Positions 7,020-12,969 of a DNA stretch of 12,969 bases are shown one piece after another. Below the pieces are notes generated by a model. The model did no database searches and was not told the origin of the DNA. It worked only from the letters and a program-made list of their open reading frames with translations. Source of the DNA: JADGRA01 sp035622755 (GTDB lineage Bacteria > Myxococcota > Myxococcia > Myxococcales > Myxococcaceae); the NCBI GenBank assembly GCA_035622755.1, contig DASPUU010000235.1:1-12969 (forward strand), read 5' to 3'. Positions within the stretch are counted from its first letter, which is position 1, and each line of letters begins with the position of its first letter. A program made the translations under genes and the position numbers.

Positions 7020-7049
7020 CCCTCAGGGCGCGTCCTTCCGGGAGCGGAC

Positions 7050-7123
7050 TGGCTGGGGCGCAAGGATTCGAACCTTGATGATCAGATCCAAAGTCTGACG
7101 TCCTGCCGTTAGACGACGCCCCA
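7050..7123 (-). tRNA. tRNA-Gln (anticodon TTG), CCA encoded
   Basis: The minus strand folds into a complete 74-base cloverleaf. The acceptor is TGGGGCG with CGCCCCA, followed by the G discriminator and an encoded CCA (7052-7050). The D stem is GTCT/GGAC, the anticodon stem TCAGA/TCTGA and the T stem CAAGG/CCTTG with a TTCGAAT loop. The anticodon loop CTTTGGA puts TTG at 7091-7089, reading CAA (and CAG by wobble) for glutamine. It lies about 108 bases downstream of gyrB and 30 bases upstream of the archaemetzincin-like gene, all in the same direction. Confidence 0.96.
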
Positions 7124-7231
7124 GGACAGTGACGGTCCCGCTCCTCCGTCACCGAACGACAAGCATAGGCCGTCGGGGGGGAGGGCGAAACGACGGAGTG
7201 GCGGCGGCCCGGTCCTGACCCGCCGGGGCGG

Positions 7232-9694
7232 TCAGATGTCCAGGTTCTGGACGTCCAGGGCGTTCTTCTCGATGAACTCCCGCCGCGGCTCCACCGCCTC
7301 GCCCATGAGCAGGGCGAAGATCTCGTCGGATTCGACCTTGTCCTCGACCCTGACCTGAAGCAGCGTCCGGGTGTCGGGGTTCATCGTCGTCTCCCAGAGC
7401 TGTTCGGGATTCATCTCCCCCAGGCCCTTGAAACGCTGGATGGACAGGCCGCGCGAGGCATCCGCCCGGACCGCGGCCAGGACCTCCTGCACGCTCTTGA
7501 CCAGGGTCTCGCTCTCCTCGAAGCGCACCCGGTAGGGAGGCGGCCCGGCCTGGGCGAAGGCCTCGCGGAGCGAGACCAGCTCCGCGTACTCCGGGCTGGA
7601 GAGGAAGGCGTGGTCGACCACCGTCTCCCGGGGGCTCCCGTTCATCTCCGTCCGGAAGACCAGCTTCTTCGCCTGGTGCTCGGGGTCGTCCTTGCGGAAG
7701 GTCTTGAGGTGGGCAAGCACGTCCGGCGTTCGCTCGCGCATCCAGGCGTGCATGGCTTCCACCTGGTGCGCCAGCAGGTCCATGTCCAGGAGCGTCGAGC
7801 TGTCCACGCGAGCCGCCTGGACCAGGGCATCGAGCACGCGCGGGTCCCGCCGGCGGCTGAGCTTGGCCAGCCGCTCCTGGTACTGGGCCACCCGGTCGAG
7901 GAGCGCCCGCAGCGCCGGGCCCTTCAGCTCGCCGGCCGGCGTCTCCACGACGGTGTGCTCCATGGCGAGGCGCAGGAGGTACTCGTCCAGCGCGCGCTCG
8001 TCCTTGAGGAACAGCTCCTTCTTGCCGCGCGTCACCTTGTAGAGCGGCGGCTGGGCCACGTAGAGATAGCCGTTCTCGATGAGCTTCGGCATCTGGCGGT
8101 AGAAGAACGTCAGGAGCAGGGTCCGGATGTGGCTACCGTCCACGTCCGCGTCGGTCATGAGGATGATGCGGTGGTAGCGGGCCTTGGACGAGTCGAACTC
8201 CTCGTCCTCGCCCTCGCGCCCGATTCCGGTCCCGAGCGCGGTGATCAGGGCGACGATCTCCCCGCTGCTGAGCATCTTCTCGAAGCGCGCCTTCTCCACG
8301 TTGAGGATCTTCCCCTTCAACGGGAGGATGGCCTGGTTGCGACGGTCCCGGCCCTGCTTGGCCGACCCGCCGGCGGAATCCCCCTCGACGATGTAGAGCT
8401 CCGATTCGGCCGGGTCGCGGCTCTGGCAATCGGCGAGCTTGCCGGGCAGCGAGAGCCCGTCCAGGGCGCCCTTGCGCCGCACCGTCTCCCGGGCCTTGCG
8501 GGCGGCGATGCGGGCCCGCATCGCATCGCCGATCTTGGCCATGATCTTCTTCGCCGCCCCGGGATTCTCCACCAGGAAGTTGCCCAGGCTCTCGTTGACC
8601 ATCTGCTCGACCAGGCCCTTGAGCTCGGAATTGCCGAGCTTGGTCTTGGTCTGACCCTCGAACTGGGGGTTGGGCAGCTTGACGCTGATCACCGCCGCCA
8701 GGCCCTCGCGGGCGTCCTCACCGGTGGGCGCCTCCTTGAGGTCCTTCCACACCTCGAACCGTTCCGCGTAGCCGTTGATGGAACGGGTGAGCGCGCTCTT
8801 GAAGCCCACCAGGTGGCTCCCACCCTCCTGGGTGTTGATGTTGTTGGCGAAGGTGTAGATGCGCTCGTCGTAGCCGTCGTTCCACTGCATGGCGATCTCG
8901 AGCGCCACGCCGTCTCGCTCCGCCTTGAAGAAGATGGGCGGATGGAGGATCTCCTTCGACTTGTTCAGGTACTCGACGAAGGAGACGATCCCGCCGTCGA
9001 ACTGGAAGGTGTGGCTCTTGCTCGTCCGCTCGTCGGTGATGGAGATGGACAGGCCGGCGTTGAGGAAGGCCAGCTCCCGGAGCCGCTGGCTCAAGGTGTC
9101 GAAGTTGATGTCGGTCGTCTCGAAGACGGTCGGGTCGGGCTTGAACCACACCGTCGTCCCGCGCCCGTCGGTGACGCCGACCTCGGAGACCTGCCCCTGC
9201 GGGATGCCGCGCGCGTAGCGCTGCTCGTAGACCTTGCCGTTCCGCTGGATCTCCAGCCGGAGCCACTCGGAGAGCGCATTGACGCAGGAGACCCCCACAC
9301 CGTGCAGTCCGCCCGAGACCTTGTAGGCGGTGTTCTCGAACTTGCCGCCGGCATGCAGCTTGGTCATCACCACGTCGACGGTGTCCATCCCCCGGACGGT
9401 GGGATGCGGGCCCACCGGGATTCCACGGCCGTTGTCCTTGACGCTCACGCTGCCGTCGACGTGGATGGTCACCGCCAGCGTGGTGCAGAAGCCGGCCAGC
9501 GCCTCATCCACCGAGTTGTCCACGACCTCGTAGACCAGGTGATGGAGCCCGTAGACGTTGGTGTCACCGATGTACATGCCCGGGCGCTTGCGGACCGCCT
9601 CCAGGCCTTCCAACACGGTGATGGACGCCGCGCTGTACTCCGCCTGACCGGGGGGCGTCGGGGCCCCGACGGCGGGTTTCGAGATGCCGTTCAA
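7232..9694 (-). CDS. gyrB: DNA gyrase subunit B
   Basis: This is the 820-residue ATPase subunit of DNA gyrase, which with GyrA introduces negative supercoils ahead of replication and transcription. The order is the GHKL ATPase domain (E56 in YEVVDN, D87 in KDNGRG, the GGLHGVGVS loop 128-136), then the transducer with QTKTKLG at 348-354. The TOPRIM domain follows, with E438 in VEGDSAGGSAKQGR and D515-A-D517-V-D519. About 170 extra residues (565-735) interrupt the TOPRIM part, as in the E. coli type of GyrB. The terminal GyrA-interacting segment has QRFKGLGEMNPEQLWETTMNP at 753-773. The start is a TTG at 9694-9692 with AGGA about 11 bases upstream. No ATG or GTG lies between it and the essential SITVLEGLEAVRKRPGMYIG region at an acceptable distance. 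Confidence 0.98.
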   Translation of the reverse strand: MNGISKPAVGAPTPPGQAEYSAASITVLEGLEAVRKRPGMYIGDTNVYGLHHLVYEVVDNSVDEALAGFCTTLAVTIHVDGSVSVKDNGRGIPVGPHPTVRGMDTVDVVMTKLHAGGKFENTAYKVSGGLHGVGVSCVNALSEWLRLEIQRNGKVYEQRYARGIPQGQVSEVGVTDGRGTTVWFKPDPTVFETTDINFDTLSQRLRELAFLNAGLSISITDERTSKSHTFQFDGGIVSFVEYLNKSKEILHPPIFFKAERDGVALEIAMQWNDGYDERIYTFANNINTQEGGSHLVGFKSALTRSINGYAERFEVWKDLKEAPTGEDAREGLAAVISVKLPNPQFEGQTKTKLGNSELKGLVEQMVNESLGNFLVENPGAAKKIMAKIGDAMRARIAARKARETVRRKGALDGLSLPGKLADCQSRDPAESELYIVEGDSAGGSAKQGRDRRNQAILPLKGKILNVEKARFEKMLSSGEIVALITALGTGIGREGEDEEFDSSKARYHRIILMTDADVDGSHIRTLLLTFFYRQMPKLIENGYLYVAQPPLYKVTRGKKELFLKDERALDEYLLRLAMEHTVVETPAGELKGPALRALLDRVAQYQERLAKLSRRRDPRVLDALVQAARVDSSTLLDMDLLAHQVEAMHAWMRERTPDVLAHLKTFRKDDPEHQAKKLVFRTEMNGSPRETVVDHAFLSSPEYAELVSLREAFAQAGPPPYRVRFEESETLVKSVQEVLAAVRADASRGLSIQRFKGLGEMNPEQLWETTMNPDTRTLLQVRVEDKVESDEIFALLMGEAVEPRREFIEKNALDVQNLDI

Positions 9695-9795
9695 GGAACT
9701 CTTTTCCTAACACGGGGCAGGGGGGGTCACAAGCTCACGGGCAGGCAGTAAGCGTTGGGATTTGCTGAGGAATTAGCCCTCGGAACGGCGCGGAT

Positions 9796-10251
9796 TTACG
9801 CGTCTCCGGGAGCGGCCGAGCTGCGTTCCCGGAGCGCCTGGACGAGGTCCTCGAAGGCGGCCCGGGAGCCCAGCAAGGGCTCGGCGATGAACAGTTGCCC
9901 CTCGGGCCGCAGGTCGATGACCAGGCGCATCCAGGGCCGGCGGTCCGTCCGGGCGCCGGCCACCCGCGTCCACGGGACGTGCAGGCTGCGCGAGCTCCAG
10001 ACGCGCGAGACGACGATGCCGGCCACGTCGAGGCGGACACCGAAGTCCGGCCGCGGCCGGAGCCGCACCCAGCCCACGCCGAAGCCCACCGCCAGGAGCC
10101 CGAGCATCAGGGCCCGCGACCGGCCGAAGCGCTCCTCGCCCCGCTGACCGGCGGAGAACGCCCAGGCGGCGAGCACCACCGCCACCACCGCAGCGCCGAC
10201 CAGAGCTCGCCGCAGGCCACGAGGTCGGAAGGCGAAGAAGCGGACGCTCAA
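9796..10251 (-). CDS. Small two-helix membrane protein with PH-like C-terminal domain
   Basis: About 151 residues if translation begins at the TTG at 10251, 13 bases after the recF stop. There is no in-frame ATG or GTG between the recF stop and the first helix, and no clear ribosome-binding site, so the start is uncertain. Residues 16-34 and 47-65 are hydrophobic helices separated by a charged loop. Residues about 68-142 read as alternating strands (FGVRLDVAGIVVS, SLHVPWTRVAGA, RLVIDL, GQLFIAEPL) and a final helix (AAFEDLVQALRER), the pattern of bacterial PH-like (YdbT/DUF304-type) domains attached to the membrane. Its position between recF and gyrB on the same strand makes it an operon member; its function is unknown. 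The assignment rests on pattern, not on a search. Confidence 0.68.
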   Translation of the reverse strand: MSVRFFAFRPRGLRRALVGAAVVAVVLAAWAFSAGQRGEERFGRSRALMLGLLAVGFGVGWVRLRPRPDFGVRLDVAGIVVSRVWSSRSLHVPWTRVAGARTDRRPWMRLVIDLRPEGQLFIAEPLLGSRAAFEDLVQALRERSSAAPGDA

Positions 10252-10264
10252 GAGGCCGCTGACT

Positions 10265-11386
10265 CTACCCGCTCGAGGCCGCGGCCGGGGTGACCAGGCC
10301 ATCCTCCACGCCGAGCCAGAGCGTGTCCGGTCCGCTCGCCGCCCGCACCAGCGAGGGCTCGGTGGTGGTGAGCAGGACCTGCGCGCCCGAGCCGGCAAGG
10401 TAGCGCATGAGGAACGCGTTTCGTTCCGGGTCGAGCTCGCTGGAGACGTCGTCGAGCAGCAGCAGCGGGAAGCGACCGAGGACGTCGCGCAGGTTCTCGA
10501 TCTCGGCGATCTTCCAGGCGAGCACCAGCGCCCGGGCCTGCCCCTGCGAGGCGAAGGCGCGAGCTGGCCGGCCATCGATGGTGATCTCGAGGTCGTCGGC
10601 ATGGGGGCCGACGGAGGTGAATCCCCGCTCCTGGTCTCGCGGGAGACGGTGGCGTAGCGCCTCGAGGAGCGCCCGCGACAGCGAGCTCTCGTCCGCCCCG
10701 GCGAGCGGGAGCTCGAGGTGGGCCGGGGCGTAGCGGTAGGCGACCCCGGGAAGCCGGGCGATGGAGGCCACCACGGCCACGGCCCGCGGGGCGAGCTCCT
10801 CGAGCAGGTCGCGCCGGAGGACGAGGATGCGGCCCCCGGCGGTGGCCAGCGCGTCCTCGTAGGCCCGGAGGTACTCCAGAGGCGCGCCCTCGCGGAGCAG
10901 GCGGTTCCTGCTCCGCAGGGCCCGCAGGTAGGTGCGTGAGGCGGCGAGAAAGCCTGGCAACCGGTTGAAGACGGCGCGATCGAGGAAGCTCCGACGCTCC
11001 TCCGGAGCTCCCTTGACGACGGCCAGGTCGTCGGGCGTGAAAGCCACCACCGAGACCCCGCCGAAGTACTCCTCCAGCGATGCCGCTCGCTTGCCGTCGA
11101 CCGACGCCTGCCGGCTGCCGGCGCGGATCTCCACCGCGATGTCGCGGGCCGCTCCGCCGAGGGTGAAGCGGCCGCCGAGGAGCGCGACGTCGCACTCGAA
11201 GCGAACCAGCTCCGCCAGGCGGGCGCCCCGGAGGGGCCGCAGGGTGCAGAGGAAGTAGATCGCCTCGAGGAGGTTGGTCTTCCCCTGCCCGTTCCGGCCG
11301 ACGACCACCGTCGCCCGGGGCGAGGGCGCCAGGTCGACGGCGCGGAGGTTGCGGAAGTCCCGGGCTCTGAAGCGCTGGAGGAGCAT
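10265..11386 (-). CDS. recF: DNA replication and repair protein RecF
   Basis: This 373-residue SMC-like ATPase works with RecO and RecR to load RecA at single-strand gaps and stalled forks. Visible features are the N-terminal FRARDFRNLR strand-loop, Walker A G30-R-N-G-Q-G-K-T37, the RecF-typical TPDDL and EERRSFLDR segments (117-121, 129-137), GPHADDLEI (260-268), the ABC-like signature SQGQ (280-283), Walker B LLLLDDV (308-314) and the D-loop SELD. The length is normal for the family. The ATG at 11386 has GAAGG about eight bases upstream and follows the dnaN stop by 15 bases, so the two are cotranscribed. Confidence 0.97.
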   Translation of the reverse strand: MLLQRFRARDFRNLRAVDLAPSPRATVVVGRNGQGKTNLLEAIYFLCTLRPLRGARLAELVRFECDVALLGGRFTLGGAARDIAVEIRAGSRQASVDGKRAASLEEYFGGVSVVAFTPDDLAVVKGAPEERRSFLDRAVFNRLPGFLAASRTYLRALRSRNRLLREGAPLEYLRAYEDALATAGGRILVLRRDLLEELAPRAVAVVASIARLPGVAYRYAPAHLELPLAGADESSLSRALLEALRHRLPRDQERGFTSVGPHADDLEITIDGRPARAFASQGQARALVLAWKIAEIENLRDVLGRFPLLLLDDVSSELDPERNAFLMRYLAGSGAQVLLTTTEPSLVRAASGPDTLWLGVEDGLVTPAAASSG

Positions 11387-11401
11387 CCGGCCCTTCGCGG
11401 G

Positions 11402-12508
11402 TCAGACGCGCATCGGCATGACCACTGCGGTGTAGGTGCGGTCGTCCGGGCCGTGGAGGACACCGGGGCTGTGCTCGTCGCCAAGCTCGAAGACCACCTC
11501 GGTCTCCTCGAGGACCGCGAGCACGTCGGACAGGTACCGGGCGTTGAAACCGATGGTGATGTCCGTCCCGGTGAAGGCGACCTCCAGGTCGTCCTTGGCT
11601 TCTCCCAGGTCCGGATTCTGCGAGGTGAGCCGGAGCTGGTTCTCGGACAGGGCGAGCTTCACGGCGTTGGACTTGTCCACGGAGAGGAGTGCGGTGCGCC
11701 GCAATGCCTCGAGGAACCGCACCCGATTGAGCCGGACCTTGTGATCTCCCTCCTTGGGGATGACGCGCTGGTACTCCGGGAACTGGCCGTCGATGAGGCG
11801 CATGACCATGGTCAGGCCGGTCTTCCGGAAGAGGGCCGAGTTGAGCGCGAACCCGAGGTGCATCTCCGCCTCGGGAGCCTCCTCGAGGAGCCGCTTCAGC
11901 TCGAGCAGGCCTTTGCGGGGGACGATCACTCCGCCCTTGAGCTTGAAATCGCCGGGCATCTCGCGCTCGATCATCGCCAGCCGGTGTCCGTCGGTGGCCA
12001 CCATCCGGACCCGGGAGTCGGGCCGCGGCTCGAAGTAGACGCCATTGAGGATGTACCGCGTCTCGTCACTGGAGATGGCGAAGGCGGTCTTGCGGATCAT
12101 CTCGAGGAGTACCGTGCCGGGAACGGTGACCTGTGGAGCGTCATCCTCCTTGGGAAGCTTCGGGTACTCCTCGGGCGACATGCCGACGATCTTGAACTGC
12201 GAGGAACCGCTGACGATCTCGGCGTGGTGGTTGGGGAGCTTGCGGACGGTGAGATGCGCCTCGGGAAGGTTCTGGACGATGTCGAAGAGCGTCCGCGCGG
12301 ACACGGCGATCGACCCTTGCTTGGTGACCTCGGCCGGGTGCTCGCTCACCAGGCCGACGTCGAGATCGAAAGCAGTCACCTGGACTCCGGTCTTCACCGC
12401 AGTGACGAGCACGTTGGAGAGGATGGGCATGGTCGTCTTGCGCTCGACGATGCCCTGCGCCCGGTAGAGCGCCCGCTTGAGCTCGTCCGCTGCGATGCGG
12501 AATTCCAT
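11402..12508 (-). CDS. dnaN: DNA polymerase III beta subunit (sliding clamp)
   Basis: This encodes 368 residues, the standard clamp length, with the start MEFRIAADELKRAL, the typical KTTMPILSNVL strand near residues 24-34 and the conserved C-terminal YTAVVMPMRV that forms part of the protein-binding pocket. It forms the ring that tethers the replicative polymerase and many repair factors to DNA. The frame is open to 12565, but the ATG at 12508 matches the family N-terminus and has GAGGAACGAGG just upstream. It is the first gene of the dnaN-recF-PH-gyrB run. No dnaA lies upstream; the next gene is divergent. Confidence 0.98.
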   Translation of the reverse strand: MEFRIAADELKRALYRAQGIVERKTTMPILSNVLVTAVKTGVQVTAFDLDVGLVSEHPAEVTKQGSIAVSARTLFDIVQNLPEAHLTVRKLPNHHAEIVSGSSQFKIVGMSPEEYPKLPKEDDAPQVTVPGTVLLEMIRKTAFAISSDETRYILNGVYFEPRPDSRVRMVATDGHRLAMIEREMPGDFKLKGGVIVPRKGLLELKRLLEEAPEAEMHLGFALNSALFRKTGLTMVMRLIDGQFPEYQRVIPKEGDHKVRLNRVRFLEALRRTALLSVDKSNAVKLALSENQLRLTSQNPDLGEAKDDLEVAFTGTDITIGFNARYLSDVLAVLEETEVVFELGDEHSPGVLHGPDDRTYTAVVMPMRV

Positions 12509-12535
12509 GGACGTCCTCGTTCCTCGCCGGGCCGT

Positions 12536-12565
12536 CGTGTAGCCCTGGCCTCGGCGCACCGTCAA
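12536..12565 (-). promoter_or_regulatory. Possible sigma70-type promoter for dnaN
   Basis: On the minus strand, TTGACG (12565-12560, five of six consensus -35 bases) is followed after 18 bases by TACACG (12541-12536), which matches the -10 consensus at only three of six positions. The -10 box lies 27 bases before the dnaN ATG, a sensible distance. The poor -10 keeps this tentative. Confidence 0.3.
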
Positions 12566-12576
12566 TCAAGCACGGA

Positions 12577-12592
12577 ATCTCGAAGCCGAGAT
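12577..12592. repeat. Perfect 6-bp inverted repeat upstream of dnaN
   Basis: ATCTCG and CGAGAT flank a four-base AAGC spacer in the dnaN/cytochrome intergenic region. It sits just upstream of the possible dnaN -35 box, so it could be an operator half-site pair or a hairpin. It is short enough to be chance. Confidence 0.3.
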
Positions 12593-12700
12593 CCCTCGAC
12601 CATGCCGTGTGTCTCCGACAGTGCGCCGCGCCTCGTCCGGAGGCGGCGGAGGGAACGAGGCGGATCCAGATGCGCGGTCACCACCCGGATGTCGAGGAGC

Positions 12701-12730
12701 TTGACAGCCCGCTCAGATAATAACGATAAT
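12701..12730 (+). promoter_or_regulatory. Sigma70-type promoter of the cytochrome lipoprotein gene
   Basis: A perfect TTGACA (-35, 12701-12706) is followed after 18 bases by GATAAT (-10, 12725-12730, five of six consensus bases). The segment is an AT-rich island in otherwise GC-rich DNA and lies 25 bases before the ATG at 12756. A second GATAAT at 12716-12721 is too close to the -35 to act as its -10 and belongs to the operator. Confidence 0.7.
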
Positions 12731-12737
12731 CAGTCTC
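12719..12737 (+). promoter_or_regulatory. Fur-box-like operator overlapping the promoter -10
   Basis: The 19-base site AATAACGATAATCAGTCTC matches the classical Fur box (GATAATGATAATCATTATC) at 15 of 19 positions and covers the -10 element, the classic place for iron-dependent repression. Hexamer-like repeats extend it on both sides: GATAAT at 12716-12721 and AATATC at 12738-12743. That it works as a Fur site here is inferred from the match, its position and the haem protein downstream. Confidence 0.62.
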
Positions 12738-12755
12738 AATATCGGAGGAGCCACC

Positions 12756-12969
12756 ATGCTCCTGGTTCGGAAGCGGATGGCTGTGTCGGTCATCGCCGCC
12801 TCGATGGCGGCCTGCTCGTCCCTTCCCCAGCCGACCCCAGCCGACGTCACCCGGGCGCAGGTGAGGTATCCGCAGGTCACGCTCGAGAAGCTCACCCAGG
12901 GCCGGAAGACGTACGTCGGAACCTGCAGCGGGTGCCATGCGCTCCACCTGCCCACCGAGTTCCCCGCCC
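12756..12969 (+). CDS. N-terminal part of a c-type cytochrome lipoprotein
   Basis: The ATG at 12756 has a strong GGAGGAG about five bases upstream, and the frame is open to the window edge (71 codons seen). The first 20 residues form a lipoprotein signal peptide: Lys/Arg, then a hydrophobic run and the lipobox-like MAAC with Cys20. A Pro-rich linker follows. Then GRKTYVGTCSGCHALHLPTEF carries the haem c attachment motif C-S-G-C-H (about residues 59-63) in the setting typical of class I monohaem cytochromes. The product would be a membrane-anchored electron carrier on the outer face of the inner membrane or at the outer membrane. The promoter and Fur-box-like site directly upstream suggest iron-repressed expression, perhaps as the first gene of an iron-acquisition operon that lies outside the window. 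Confidence 0.85.
   Translation, partial: MLLVRKRMAVSVIAASMAACSSLPQPTPADVTRAQVRYPQVTLEKLTQGRKTYVGTCSGCHALHLPTEFPA

Noticed and set aside
7160..7192. Promoter for tRNA-Gln (TATGCT at 7162-7167 as -10)
   Set aside because: The -10 is plausible, but no spacing gives a -35 with more than three consensus matches.
7195..7235. Hairpin after gyrB as a terminator (GACC...GGTC around 7219-7235)
   Set aside because: It pairs only with a bulge and a two-base loop, overlaps the stop codon and has no T tract.
7610..9751. Plus-strand 713-codon open frame opposite gyrB
   Set aside because: It mirrors gyrB codons and has no recognisable domain; gyrB is certain.
9695..9795. Separate gyrB promoter in the gap after the PH-like gene
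   Set aside because: TTGTGA with a 17-base spacer leads to TAGGAA, which is a poor -10 and coincides with the ribosome-binding site of gyrB.
9796..11484. 562-codon minus-strand frame that includes the PH-like protein
   Set aside because: Only its last 151 codons look real; the upstream part is an out-of-frame shadow of recF.
12678..12947. Minus-strand open frames opposite the cytochrome gene
   Set aside because: They run antisense through the promoter, Fur-like site and haem motif of the plus-strand gene, which has a strong ribosome-binding site; they show no family features.

Overview
This is a GC-rich window with strong G/C bias at third codon positions. Three things point to a myxobacterium-like member of the Myxococcota: a C-terminal sorting signal of the MYXO-CTERM type on a secreted glycosidase, the gene repertoire, and GTG/TTG starts. 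This is inferred from gene content only; no rRNA gene is present.

Left part (1-3311). The window opens with the last 40 codons of an unrecognised plus-strand gene. Its stop overlaps, tail to tail, the stop of a short secreted HdeA-like protein on the minus strand that needs a one-base frameshift to be read. Divergent from that is a 250-aa calcineurin-like phosphoesterase. It is followed after 15 bases by a 702-aa membrane iron-sulfur protein of the Etf:menaquinone oxidoreductase / HdrD-like type.

Middle part (3315-7123), all on the minus strand. It holds dodecin, a cyclic-nucleotide-domain/DUF1003 membrane protein upstream of dodecin, a secreted GH44 glycosidase with a Gly/Pro/Asp-rich linker and MYXO-CTERM tail (split by one missing base), an archaemetzincin-like protein whose catalytic zinc site is degenerate, and tRNA-Gln(TTG).

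Right part (7232-12508), minus strand. This is the DNA replication and repair cluster dnaN-recF-(small membrane PH-like protein)-gyrB, read in that order. dnaA is not next to dnaN. A 247-base gap separates dnaN from a divergent gene that begins at 12756 and runs off the window. It encodes a c-type cytochrome lipoprotein whose promoter carries a good match to the Fur iron box.

The housekeeping genes are intact. Oddities cluster in the accessory genes: two single-base frameshifts at or near G runs, the loss of the catalytic Glu and third His in the archaemetzincin, and an iron-regulated cytochrome start beside the replication genes. I found no CRISPR array, insertion sequence, integrase or phage gene.
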